Below are positions 46,843 to 55,594 of a DNA stretch of 59,375 bases, one piece after another. The position numbers and the translations under genes were made by a program. Location of the stretch: contig CAIMCD010000036.1 in the NCBI GenBank assembly GCA_903839405.1, forward strand, positions 1-59,375, given 5' to 3'. The stretch is from an uncultured Chlorobiaceae bacterium (GTDB lineage: Bacteria > Bacteroidota > Chlorobiia > Chlorobiales > Chlorobiaceae). Position 1 is the first letter of the stretch. The number at the start of each line of letters is the position of its first letter. The notes under the pieces were generated by a model that saw only the letters and a program-made list of their open reading frames with translations, ran no database searches and was not told the origin of the DNA.

Positions 46843-48063
46843 GTGCCCCCTGTAATACAAAAACAACGTATGCCAAGATTTTCAAAAGCCGTATCATCAC
46901 TCCGTTCCTCAGAGATCCGCGATCTCATGACCCTGGCCTCAAGGCCTGACATCATCTCCTTTGCCGGAGGAATGCCCGGCAATGATCTCTTTCCCGTCGA
47001 AGAGGTTGAAGAGCTCTACCGAAAACTGGAGAGCAAGCACAAACAGGCCGCCTTTCAGTACGGCCCCACCCCCGGCCTACCCTCACTCCTTGAATCACTT
47101 GCGGGGTTCCTTGAAACAAAAGGGCTGCCGGTAAAAGAGAACCGCCTGCTCATCACCACCGGCTCCCAGCAGGGGCTCAACCTGCTCGCCAAAGCCTTTA
47201 TTGACCCCGGCGAGCCGGTTCTTGTTGAAAACCCCTGCTTTATCGGAGCACTCTCGGCCTTCCGCTCCTATGAGGCTGAACTCAGAGGAGTCCCTGTTGA
47301 TCGGGACGGCATCAACATAGAGGCGCTGCGGCATGAAACTGAGCGCCCAGAGAAGGCAAAGTTCCTCTATATCACCCCCTATTTCCACAACCCGGCTGGG
47401 GTGCTCTACACGACGGAACGCAAACGTGAACTTATTGAAACGCTTCAGGGCACCGATATTCCGCTCATTGAGGATGACGCCTACGGAGACCTCTCCTTTT
47501 TTGAAGAGGATCGGGAGCGCCTCAAACCAATCAAGGCGATCAACCCGCCGGGCATAGAGGTTTGCTATACCGGCTCATTTTCAAAAATTCTCGGCCCCGG
47601 CCTGCGGCTCGGATGGATGCTGGTGCCCGAAGAGATTTATCAGAAGTGCGAGCTTATCAAGCAATCCGCCGATGCCTGTTCGCCAAGCTTCACCCAGGTG
47701 CTGGCCGATCAGTTCATCCGCTCCGGCCAAATCTACAGCTATGTTACGAGGGTGCGCGAGGAGTACAAACGAAGGGCGGCGGCGATGGTTGCGGCCCTCA
47801 GGGAGCACCTGCCAAGCTATGTGGAGTGGAACGAGCCGCGCGGCGGTTTCTACATCTGGCTCACCCTGCCCGAAGGAGCCGACGCAACCAAAATCATGAT
47901 GCTTGCCCTTGAAAAAGGCGCAGTCTTTGTGGTCGGAAAAACCTTCGATCCAGCCGGCAAACGCAACAACTCGCTGCGCCTATCCTACTGCAACAACACC
48001 CCCCAAGAGATTGCCGAAGGTATTCCGATTGTAGCCCACGCCATTCGGCAGGTATGCGGATAA
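46843..48063 (+). CDS. PLP-dependent aminotransferase, class I (AAT/LysN-like)
   Basis: A 406-residue fold-type-I aminotransferase. Marks include FAGGMPGNDLFP, QYGPTPGLPSLLE, ITTGSQQGLNLLAKAF, PYFHNPAG, and the Schiff-base lysine in GSFSKILGPGLRLGW. The C-terminal Arg in NSLRLSYCN would bind the substrate carboxylate. The GTG at 46843 is supported by GGGAG 7 nt upstream; ATG 46870 is an alternative. It resembles 2-aminoadipate/aromatic/branched-chain transaminases (LysN, ArAT). Linkage to ior/kor suggests it aminates their 2-oxoacid products. Confidence 0.9.
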   Translation: MPPVIQKQRMPRFSKAVSSLRSSEIRDLMTLASRPDIISFAGGMPGNDLFPVEEVEELYRKLESKHKQAAFQYGPTPGLPSLLESLAGFLETKGLPVKENRLLITTGSQQGLNLLAKAFIDPGEPVLVENPCFIGALSAFRSYEAELRGVPVDRDGINIEALRHETERPEKAKFLYITPYFHNPAGVLYTTERKRELIETLQGTDIPLIEDDAYGDLSFFEEDRERLKPIKAINPPGIEVCYTGSFSKILGPGLRLGWMLVPEEIYQKCELIKQSADACSPSFTQVLADQFIRSGQIYSYVTRVREEYKRRAAAMVAALREHLPSYVEWNEPRGGFYIWLTLPEGADATKIMMLALEKGAVFVVGKTFDPAGKRNNSLRLSYCNNTPQEIAEGIPIVAHAIRQVCG

Positions 48064-48074
48064 AACCCTGCCAC

Positions 48075-50174
48075 CTACAAATACCGCTTGCTGATGCCGA
48101 GCTTTTCAATCCGCGAATAGAGGGTTTTGGGGTGCATGGCAAGCTGCAGGGCGGCCCCACCCTCTCCGCTCACCCGACCATTTGAACGGCTGAGGGCTTC
48201 AAGAATCAACTCCCGCTCCTGCAATTGCATATCCTGCTCAAAATCGCGCATGGTTTTGATTGGCAAGGGGTTCGGCGTATCCGGAGCGGAAGGCATGGGC
48301 GACAGGATGGTTGAAAAATCAAGCGCGATCCCTTCGGATACTATCACCGACTGCTCAATCAGATGGGCGAGTTCGCGGATATTGCCTTTCCACTCGCGCT
48401 CCACCAAACGCCGCATATCGCTCTCCCGGAACGAGCGTAACGGCTTGCCGATCTCCCGTGAGAATTTTGAGGCAAAATGTGCGGCAAGCACCGCAATATC
48501 CTCACGGCGCTCCCGAAGCGGCGGAATGGCCAGAGGAAAGACGTTGAGCCGGAAAAAGAGATCCTCGCGGAAGCGGCCACCCTCAACCTCCTCCTCAAGG
48601 TTGCGGTTGGTTGCGGCAATCACGCGCACATCGACCTTGATCACCCCTTTGCCCCCAAGCCGTTCAAATTCATGCTCCTGCAACACCCTGAGCAGCTTGG
48701 CCTGCAGCTCAAGCGGCAGCTCGCCGACCTCGTCAAGAAAAATAGTACCCCCAGCAGCCAGCTCAAACTTGCCGATACGGCGCTCGACCGCTCCGGTAAA
48801 GCTCCCTTTTTCATGACCGAAAAGCTCCGACTCGATCAGCGCTGCCGGCAGGGCCGCACAATTGACCTTGACCAGCATCCGCTCCCGGCGGGGCGAAAGG
48901 TTGTGGATCGCCCGCGCAAAAAGCTCCTTGCCCGTGCCGGTTTCACCCTGGATAAGCACCGTCGCATTGGTTGAGGCCACCTGGCTCACCCGGCGCAACA
49001 CGGCCGAGAGGGCGGCGCTGCGGCCGATAATCTCCTCAAAGTTGTGTGAGGCCTTGATCTCCTCGACCAGATAGGTGCGCTCACCCTCAAGCTTGCGGCG
49101 CAAGGCATCAATCTCCTCAAAGGCAAGATAGTTCTGCAAAGCAAGCGAGAGTTGCGGCACAATAAGGCCGACCGTATTGAGATCACTCTCATCAAAAGAA
49201 CGGAGGGCCGAAGAGACAATCAGGCCCGCCCGACTGCCGAGAGTATTCCAGAGCTGAACGCTGAGCAGACTCTTGATATTGAACTTCTCCCGCACCAAAT
49301 CCACAAGGCGGTAGTTGCGGCAAAGATGCAGAAACTCCTCACCCGAATAGCAGCCGGGAGTAGTAATGATGGCAAAACTTTCACGGGCAATCGCCTCAAT
49401 ATCAGCAACCTCAAGCTGCTGGTAGGATGAAACCGGTATGAACCCGCCTGCCGCCTCGTGCATGAAGTTGTCGAAAATCCGGTAGTTACCATCATCTCCC
49501 ATCACCCGGATACCAAGAAAGGTGCAGGGCACAAGCTTGTCGATCTGCTCGCAGACCGCGAGCAGCATCCGGCTGCGATCCTTGATGGTCAGGAGCGCAT
49601 TGTTGACCGCAAGCTGCATGGCGGTCTGGGCTTCCCGCTGCCGCAACTCCTCATAAGCCATCGAGTTGCTGACCGCAACCGCAATCGGAGAGGAGAGGCT
49701 TGCGAGCAGCTCTTTTTCACTCTCTGACCACTCCTTTACCGCACGGGAAACAAAATTCAGAAATCCAATCACCTTGCCACCGGAACGGAGCGGAGAGAGC
49801 ACCACCTGACGCATACCGATATCGAAGAGCATGCGCGGCACCGGAAAGTCGGCCGGATAGCGGTCAAGCTCCCCTTCGATAGCAATAACGGAGACCGAAG
49901 CGTCGGCCATATGCGGCTCGATCCACGACCCCGAAATAAGACGCCTCTTGCGCAAAATGGATTCAGGAAGCTGAAAGCGCAGCATTTCAAAAAAAACATT
50001 ACTGTAGCGCCGCTCCTTGTCAACCGTGATAATAACGGCTGAATCAAACTCGAAGACCAGTCGTAGCTTGTCGGTTACCGTCCGAAAAAGCTCCTGGGGA
50101 TCACGGATCGAACCAACCGCATCACTGATATATTGCATGAGCATCTGTGACTCATGGAGGGCGGAACTGCTCAT
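48075..50174 (-). CDS. Sigma54-dependent transcriptional activator with two GAF domains
   Basis: A 699-residue enhancer-binding protein. Two GAF-type sensory domains span about residues 15-165 and 195-345. The AAA+ domain has Walker A GETGTGKE, the sigma54-contact loop as GSFTGA in place of GAFTGA, and Walker [14 protein letters not shown] Fis-type HTH ends the protein ([20 protein letters not shown]). No receiver domain is present, so activation is by ligand or redox. The start at ATG 50174 is chosen because the 99 extra upstream residues translate promoter DNA. It is divergent from tolC, its likely target. Confidence 0.92.
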   Translation of the reverse strand: MSSSALHESQMLMQYISDAVGSIRDPQELFRTVTDKLRLVFEFDSAVIITVDKERRYSNVFFEMLRFQLPESILRKRRLISGSWIEPHMADASVSVIAIEGELDRYPADFPVPRMLFDIGMRQVVLSPLRSGGKVIGFLNFVSRAVKEWSESEKELLASLSSPIAVAVSNSMAYEELRQREAQTAMQLAVNNALLTIKDRSRMLLAVCEQIDKLVPCTFLGIRVMGDDGNYRIFDNFMHEAAGGFIPVSSYQQLEVADIEAIARESFAIITTPGCYSGEEFLHLCRNYRLVDLVREKFNIKSLLSVQLWNTLGSRAGLIVSSALRSFDESDLNTVGLIVPQLSLALQNYLAFEEIDALRRKLEGERTYLVEEIKASHNFEEIIGRSAALSAVLRRVSQVASTNATVLIQGETGTGKELFARAIHNLSPRRERMLVKVNCAALPAALIESELFGHEKGSFTGAVERRIGKFELAAGGTIFLDEVGELPLELQAKLLRVLQEHEFERLGGKGVIKVDVRVIAATNRNLEEEVEGGRFREDLFFRLNVFPLAIPPLRERREDIAVLAAHFASKFSREIGKPLRSFRESDMRRLVEREWKGNIRELAHLIEQSVIVSEGIALDFSTILSPMPSAPDTPNPLPIKTMRDFEQDMQLQERELILEALSRSNGRVSGEGGAALQLAMHPKTLYSRIEKLGISKRYL

Positions 50175-50207
50175 GGGAAAAGGGGATGGCGCTAAATTAT
50201 TCCTGAA

Positions 50208-50249
50208 TTTTCGGAACCCAATATAGGGATTTTTCTGATTTTTTCGGAA
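50208..50249. promoter_or_regulatory. Two direct repeats, candidate activator sites
   Basis: TTTTCGGAA occurs at 50208-50216 and again at 50241-50249, 33 bp apart (about three helix turns). Both lie upstream of the sigma54 promoter at a distance usual for enhancer-binding proteins. They sit next to the regulator gene's own start. Confidence 0.4.
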
Positions 50250-50324
50250 TTCCAGCAAAGCGACCCCGAAACCATAACCCTTTTGCGGTAGGGCTTTAGG
50301 GATAAAAGCCTCCTCTTTGCACTT

Positions 50325-50341
50325 TTGGCATACAAGTTGCG
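50325..50341 (+). promoter_or_regulatory. Sigma54 (-24/-12) promoter of the efflux operon
   Basis: TTGGCATACAAGTTGC has the invariant GG and GC 10 nt apart, within TGGCA-N6-TTGC (50326-50340). Transcription would start near 50352, 37 bp upstream of the tolC-like start codon. An adjacent sigma54 activator gene, read in the other direction, strengthens the call. Confidence 0.8.
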
Positions 50342-50388
50342 TTATAGAGTGGAAAAGAGGCAATAACACAACAAACAAGAGCGCCATT

Positions 50389-51714
50389 ATGAGAAAGAGA
50401 GGAACCAGAACCGCCGCTGTCGCCATAGCCGCACTGATGGTTGCGTGGCCGTTACCGGCAGCCGTTGCCAAAGAGCCTCAGCCGGGCGCACTGACGCTTG
50501 AAAAGGCAATTGAGCTGGCTGGCCAGAACAACCCGGCACTCAAGGCAGGAGCGGAGGAGTTGCGTGCGGCCGATGCACGCGTAACCCAGAGCCGAAGCGG
50601 CTGGTTCCCGCAAATTACCGCCACCGCCGGCTACACCCGGCTCGATCCAGTCTCGGAGATGAGTTTCGGAGGTTTAGGTATGATAAAGTTTATGCCGAAC
50701 GACAACTACGACACCAAAGTCACCGCACGCGGAACCCTGCTCGATTTCGGCACCAGAGGCAAAACGGTCGATCTTGCACTGAGCGGCAAAAAAGCCGCGG
50801 AGCACTCGCTTCAGCTCTCCCACCGCGAGCTCTCCTGGCAGACCGTGCAGCTCTTTTACGGCATACTCTTTTTGCACGAAAGCATCAAGGTGGAGGCAGA
50901 GGAGATTACGGCCCTCAACAAGGCTCTGGATTTCGCCACAAAACGCTATCAGGCCGGATCGGCCACCCGCTTTGACCGCCTCTCGGCCGAGGTCCGTATC
51001 GCTGCGGCCCAGCGCCGGATGCTCGACCTACAGCATGAACTGCTCCGCAACGAGGTAACCCTGCGCCGCCTGACCGGCCTGAAAGATCATGAGCCGATTG
51101 CGCTTCAGGGATCGTTTGGTATAACCCCCACCTCGCCTTCAGAGTCGGGGGCGCGCGAACAGGCGCAGCAGCAGCGCCTTGAACTCAAACTTTCAAGGGA
51201 GAGTGAAACGGCGGCCTCCGTGCGGCGCGCACTTGCCATGAAAAAGGGCTTGCCGGTCGTCACCGGAAGCGTATCCTGGGGCGTCATGAACGGCTTCCAG
51301 CCGAACATCGATGCAATGCGTGGAAATCTTGCGGCCGGAGTGCATCTGGAGCTCCCCCTCTTTACCGGCTTCCGTACCAGTGGCGAACAGCAGGAAGCCA
51401 CGGCCCTCCTTCGTGCAGCCACCCTGCGCCGGGTTGATGCCGAAGAGCAGGCCACGGCCGATGTTGAGGAGATACTCCACGGCCTCGGTACCGCCTCGGA
51501 GAAGATCAAAACCACCGACGCCGAGGTAAAGCAGGCCCGTCTTGCGGCCGAACATGCACGGGCGCGCTACGAAAACGGCATGGCCACAACGCTGGATTTG
51601 CTCAATACCGAAGCCTCCCTCTCCCAGGCGGAACTTGCCCAACTGCAAGCCAAATATGAGTATATCATGAACAGCTACACCCTTAAACGGGTAACCGGGG
51701 AGGTTTTCTGGTAA
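50389..51714 (+). CDS. TolC-family outer membrane efflux protein
   Basis: A 441-residue outer-membrane channel of tripartite exporters. A signal peptide (VAIAALMVAWPLPAAVA) is followed by the OEP repeats: LTLEKAIELAGQNNPALKAG near residue 37, TLLDFGTRGKTVDLAL in the first half, and LELPLFTGFRTSGEQQEA and ARYENGMATTLDLLNTEASL in the second. The long coiled-coil helices are clear. It heads the operon tolC-uspA-emrA-emrB, one base pair from the next gene. Confidence 0.93.
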   Translation: MRKRGTRTAAVAIAALMVAWPLPAAVAKEPQPGALTLEKAIELAGQNNPALKAGAEELRAADARVTQSRSGWFPQITATAGYTRLDPVSEMSFGGLGMIKFMPNDNYDTKVTARGTLLDFGTRGKTVDLALSGKKAAEHSLQLSHRELSWQTVQLFYGILFLHESIKVEAEEITALNKALDFATKRYQAGSATRFDRLSAEVRIAAAQRRMLDLQHELLRNEVTLRRLTGLKDHEPIALQGSFGITPTSPSESGAREQAQQQRLELKLSRESETAASVRRALAMKKGLPVVTGSVSWGVMNGFQPNIDAMRGNLAAGVHLELPLFTGFRTSGEQQEATALLRAATLRRVDAEEQATADVEEILHGLGTASEKIKTTDAEVKQARLAAEHARARYENGMATTLDLLNTEASLSQAELAQLQAKYEYIMNSYTLKRVTGEVFW

Positions 51715-51715
51715 G

Positions 51716-52174
51716 ATGAAAAAGCCACTGAAAAAAATTATCTGCGCGGTGGATTTTTCCGCCCCCTCAGATGCACTGGTAGAGTTTGCCGCCACCATCC
51801 ACGGCCGCGCCGCAGAACTCACGCTGCTCCACATAGAGCCCATTGAAGCCGAGAGCGAAGAGTTGCTCAAAAAACTGCTGCACGAGTTTTCACGCTACAG
51901 CAGCATCCTCTCGGAGCACCATGCCCATGCCCTCTTTACCGTCCGGCACGGCGAACCGGCAGCCGCTATTCTCGGCTATGCACAAGAAAAAGGGGCCGAT
52001 ATGATTTTGATCGCCTCCCACGGCAACACCTCTATCACGCGCCTTCTCGTTGGAAGCACGGCTGAAACCGTCATGCGCAAGGCCCACTGCCCGGTGATCG
52101 TCCTGAAAACACCGGAGAAGTGCCTGGAGAAAACGGAAGGCGAGAGCAAAGAGAATACTCATGCAAGACCATAA
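51716..52174 (+). CDS. Universal stress protein family (UspA-like)
   Basis: A 152-residue single Usp domain: KKIICAVDFSAPSDALVEFA at the start and GADMILIASHGNTSITRLLVGSTAETVMRK in the second half (split here by residues 112-118). The ATP-binding glycine pattern G2XG9XG(S/T) is kept except that the second Gly is Ser. A Lys/Glu-rich tail follows (ENTHARP end). It lies inside an efflux operon, between tolC and emrA, with gaps of 1 and 13 bp, which is unusual and suggests stress coupling of export. Confidence 0.9.
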   Translation: MKKPLKKIICAVDFSAPSDALVEFAATIHGRAAELTLLHIEPIEAESEELLKKLLHEFSRYSSILSEHHAHALFTVRHGEPAAAILGYAQEKGADMILIASHGNTSITRLLVGSTAETVMRKAHCPVIVLKTPEKCLEKTEGESKENTHARP

Positions 52175-52187
52175 CCGAGAGTGAACA

Positions 52188-53186
52188 ATGGAACAACCCG
52201 AATCAAACACCATGGCCGAAAACAAACCCTCCGGAAATGAACCCGCGCAGTCGGCAAGCCCGATGCGCTTTATTATCATCGCTGTGCTGCTCACGCTGGG
52301 GCTGATCTGGGGCGGCACCACCCTCTACCACTCCTTCCTCTACGAAGAGACCGATAACGCCCAGATCGAGGGGGATGTCTATCCGGTGATATCGCGCATT
52401 CCGGGAAAGGTTGCGACGGTGCTCGGAAGCGATAACCAGCAGGTTAAACAAGGCGATACCCTTATCACGCTCGAAACCCCCGACTACCAAATCAAGCGTG
52501 ACATCGCAGAGGCCGCCCTGCAGAATGCCCGAGCCTCGGTGCTTGCGGCTGAAGCCAACGCCAGTGCTGCCTCAGCCACAAGCCACAAACAGCAGGCTGA
52601 CCTGCACCGAAGCGAAAATCTCCGCCACCAGGATGTTATCTCACAGGCCGAGTTTGATGCCGTCCATGCCGGCGCTGAAGCATCCTCAGCCCTGCACTCC
52701 GCCGCGGCCGGTGAGCAGAGCAGCGCGGCTGCACAGGTCAAACTGAAAGAGGCGGAACTGCGCAATGCCGAGCTTCAGCTCTCCTACACCACCATCACCG
52801 CTCCGGCATCAGGCCACATCTCGAAAAAGAGTGTTGAGCCAGGCCAGTATGTTGCCCCCGGTCAGCAGCTCATCGCCATCATCGGCAGCAGCAACCTCTG
52901 GGTAGTGGCAAATTTCAAGGAGACCCAGCTTGAGAAAATCCATCCCGGCCTGCCGGTAACCATCAGGGTTGATGCCTATCCCGGCAAGGAGTTCAAGGGC
53001 AAAATAGAGTCCATCTCATCCGGCACTGGTGCAAAATTCTCCCTGCTGCCACCCGACAACGCCAGCGGCAACTTCATCAAGGTAGCACAACGCGTGCCGG
53101 TGAAAATTGTCTTTACCGAAACCCCCGACAACAATCACAAGCTTGCTGCCGGCATGAACGTCGTGGTCGAAGTGAAAGTGAAATAG
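52188..53186 (+). CDS. emrA: HlyD-family periplasmic adaptor (EmrA-like)
   Basis: A 332-residue membrane-fusion protein. One N-terminal helix (FIIIAVLLTLGLIWGGTTLY) is followed by DNAQIEGDVYPVISRIPGKV, the lipoyl half-motif. A long Ala-rich coiled coil (about residues 95-190) comes next, then the second half TTITAPASGHISKKSVEPGQ. The beta-barrel part ends the protein. It couples the EmrB-type pump to the TolC-type channel. An alternative start at the second Met (MAENKPSG) would shorten it by eight residues. Confidence 0.93.
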   Translation: MEQPESNTMAENKPSGNEPAQSASPMRFIIIAVLLTLGLIWGGTTLYHSFLYEETDNAQIEGDVYPVISRIPGKVATVLGSDNQQVKQGDTLITLETPDYQIKRDIAEAALQNARASVLAAEANASAASATSHKQQADLHRSENLRHQDVISQAEFDAVHAGAEASSALHSAAAGEQSSAAAQVKLKEAELRNAELQLSYTTITAPASGHISKKSVEPGQYVAPGQQLIAIIGSSNLWVVANFKETQLEKIHPGLPVTIRVDAYPGKEFKGKIESISSGTGAKFSLLPPDNASGNFIKVAQRVPVKIVFTETPDNNHKLAAGMNVVVEVKVK

Positions 53187-53229
53187 AGCGGATAAAAAGC
53201 AATAAGAGCATAGGGACTCCTTCTTCGCG

Positions 53230-53268
53230 TGTCATCCCGAACCCCCTCGCGGGGTGAGGGATCTCTCT
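53230..53268. repeat. Short dispersed-repeat-like element between emrA and emrB
   Basis: GTCATCCCGAACCCCCTCGC followed by GGGGTGAGGGATCTCT is the form of a short palindromic intergenic repeat common in bacterial genomes, with the hairpin ACCCC-CTCGC-GGGGT. It occupies the 135-bp gap between emrA and emrB, unusually wide for this operon. Only one copy is in view. Confidence 0.5.
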
Positions 53269-53321
53269 AAGGCAGGAGCAGATATACAACCGGACAACGC
53301 AGGAACAAGTAGCACTAAACC

Positions 53322-54941
53322 ATGGCATCTTCACCACAACAGGGCGGCACCGCAGTAGCACCAATGCTGCCGAACCCGGCCCATATCTATGAAACCGGTT
53401 TCAGGAAAATCATCATCACCCTGACGGTCATTGTTTCGGCCATGCTTGAGCTGATTGACACAACCATTGTCAACGTCGCGCTCACGGAGATCAGTGGAAA
53501 CCTTGGAGCCAGCATCGACGATGTTGCCTGGGTGGTCACCAGCTATGCCATTGCAAACGTGATTGTTATCCCTCTTTCAGGCTTCCTTGGAAACCTGCTC
53601 GGACGACGCAACTACTATATCGGCTCCATTCTGCTCTTTACCTTGGCCTCGCTCTTTTGCGGTCTCGCCACCAACATCTGGATGCTGGTCTTTTTCCGCT
53701 TTTTGCAGGGGCTCGGCGGCGGAGCACTGCTGCCGACCTCGCAGGCTATTCTCTACGAGACCTACCGTCCCGAAGAGCGCGGCAAAGCCACAGGAATCTT
53801 TTCCATGGGCCTTGTGCTTGGCCCCACCATCGGCCCGCTGCTCGGCGGTTTTCTGGTAGACACCCTCACCTGGAAGTGGTGTTTTTTCGTCAATATCCCT
53901 ATCGGGCTCCTTGCAGCCTGGTCGGCCTTCACCTTTCTGCGTGAACCAAAGGTACAGCACAAGGTGGTGAAGATCGACTGGACCGGTATCGGGCTGCTCA
54001 CCGTCGGCATCGGTTCACTGCAGTTCATTCTTGAACGGGGGGAGGCAAAAGACTGGTTTGAAACGCCCTATATCACCTGGTTTACCATTATTGCCGTTGT
54101 CGCCCTCGCGGCATTTGTCTGGTGGGAGCTACACACAAAGGAGCCTGCGGTTGACCTGCGCGTGCTGGCACGAAGCCACAACCTTGCTATTGCGGCCGTG
54201 CTGACCTTTGTGGTTGGTTACGGCCTCTACGGCTCTCTCTTTGTCTTTCCGGTCTTTGTGCAGCGACTGCTTGGCTTTACCGCGCTTTTGACCGGGCTGG
54301 TGCTCTTTCCCAGCGCCCTGGTAACCGGCATTATCTCCATGCCGCTCGGTATTGCCCTGCAGAAGGGAGTATCGCCCAAAAAGCTGATGGCCGTCGGCAT
54401 GAGCGCTTTTGTCATCTTCTGCTGGTCACTCGGCCAGCAGACCATGCAATCCGGCGCGTCCAACTTCTTCTGGATACTGCTGCTGCGGGGTATCGCCCTC
54501 GGTTTCATCTTCATTCCCGTCACCATGCTTGCCGTGGCCGGGCTGCATGGACGGGATATCGGGCAGGCAACGGGGCTCAACAACATGGTGCGCCAGCTCG
54601 GCGGCTCCTTCGGCATCGCCCTGACCAACACCTACATTGCCCGGCGGGTTGCGGCTCACCGGGTGGAGATTCAGAGCCACCTCTCGGCCTTCGATCCGGC
54701 GACGGTCATGCGGCTTGACGCCATAAAGCAGGTTGCCCAAATGAAAGCCAACCTCTCGACATCTGAAGCGGATGTCGCTACCCTGAAAGCACTTGACGGC
54801 ACCCTTATGGCCCAAAGCCACCACCTTGCCTACATGGATGCCTTCATGCTGATCGCCATCCTCTTTGCCTGTGCCATGCCGCTCCTCTTCTTCATAAGAA
54901 TACCCAAAGGAGAAAAAGCCGACCTCTCTTCAGCGCACTGA
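53322..54941 (+). CDS. emrB: DHA2-family multidrug efflux transporter (EmrB-like)
   Basis: A 539-residue major-facilitator exporter with 14 predicted helices. Marks are LELIDTTIVNVALTEISGNL in helix 1 and WVVTSYAIANVIVIPLSGFL, then GRRNYYIGSILLFTLAS with the motif-A-like turn, and GLVLGPTIGPLLGGFL (motif C of antiporters). It would expel drugs or toxic hydrophobics by proton antiport through EmrA and TolC. Last gene of the sigma54-controlled operon; its end overlaps the convergent msrB by 12 bp. Confidence 0.94.
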   Translation: MASSPQQGGTAVAPMLPNPAHIYETGFRKIIITLTVIVSAMLELIDTTIVNVALTEISGNLGASIDDVAWVVTSYAIANVIVIPLSGFLGNLLGRRNYYIGSILLFTLASLFCGLATNIWMLVFFRFLQGLGGGALLPTSQAILYETYRPEERGKATGIFSMGLVLGPTIGPLLGGFLVDTLTWKWCFFVNIPIGLLAAWSAFTFLREPKVQHKVVKIDWTGIGLLTVGIGSLQFILERGEAKDWFETPYITWFTIIAVVALAAFVWWELHTKEPAVDLRVLARSHNLAIAAVLTFVVGYGLYGSLFVFPVFVQRLLGFTALLTGLVLFPSALVTGIISMPLGIALQKGVSPKKLMAVGMSAFVIFCWSLGQQTMQSGASNFFWILLLRGIALGFIFIPVTMLAVAGLHGRDIGQATGLNNMVRQLGGSFGIALTNTYIARRVAAHRVEIQSHLSAFDPATVMRLDAIKQVAQMKANLSTSEADVATLKALDGTLMAQSHHLAYMDAFMLIAILFACAMPLLFFIRIPKGEKADLSSAH

Positions 54942-55499
54942 CCTCTGCTTACCGGAATTGCCGTCAGCCTTGTCCGGCTCAAAATCAAGCGATATGGAGT
55001 TCATGCAGAAGCGCTTCCCCAGAGGAGGCGGGCCGTCGTCAAAAAGGTGGCCGAGATGTGCGCCGCACCTTGCGCAGAGCACCTCGGTGCGTACCATGTT
55101 CCAGGAGTTATCCGGTTTATAGAGCACACTCTGCTTGCGCACCGGCTCAAAAAAGCTCGGCCAGCCGCAGGTCGAGGCAAACTTTGCGTCAGAGCGGAAG
55201 AGCGCATTGCCGCACGCGGCACAGTAGTAAGTACCGTGGCCCGTAAACTCCCAGAACTTGCCGGTAAAGGCCCGCTCGGTCTCTTTATGGCGGGCAACCG
55301 CGTAGAGCTCCGCGGAGAGCACCCGCTTCCAGACCGAGTCCGGCAGGTTGAGCTTCACGGTATCGGTACGGGAGTAGTAGGGATTGGTAGGCAGTGGCTT
55401 TTCCATGATCCGGGCTGGATGATTTTTTTTAGCCGGCAAAGCGGCGGAGAGAGTCACTACAGTAACTACCGCAAAGGAGAGTAAAGAGAGGAATTTCAT
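54930..55499 (-). CDS. msrB: Periplasmic methionine-R-sulfoxide reductase
   Basis: Reduces methionine-(R)-sulfoxide in proteins. The 189-residue protein has a signal peptide (MKFLSLLSFAVVTVVTLSAA), so it acts outside the cytoplasm. The zinc-binding CxxC pairs are YYCAACG and VLCARCGAHLGHLFDDGP. The resolving Cys is in STCGWPSFF, and the catalytic Cys in RFCMNSISLDF is a true cysteine. ATG 55499 is preferred over a longer frame to 55598. It converges with emrB, overlapping by 12 bp. Confidence 0.93.
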   Translation of the reverse strand: MKFLSLLSFAVVTVVTLSAALPAKKNHPARIMEKPLPTNPYYSRTDTVKLNLPDSVWKRVLSAELYAVARHKETERAFTGKFWEFTGHGTYYCAACGNALFRSDAKFASTCGWPSFFEPVRKQSVLYKPDNSWNMVRTEVLCARCGAHLGHLFDDGPPPLGKRFCMNSISLDFEPDKADGNSGKQRSVR

Positions 55500-55594
55500 A
55501 AAACTAGTTACCGTTTGCGTTACCAAACAATTGCTGTGGAGGCTGTAACGCCGCCGGAGGCGTAAGGGTTCCGGCAGGATGAACGCTGAAAAAA

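Noticed and set aside
50175..50471. N-terminal extension of the sigma54 activator by 99 residues
   Set aside because: It would translate the tolC promoter region; GAF homology begins after ATG 50174.
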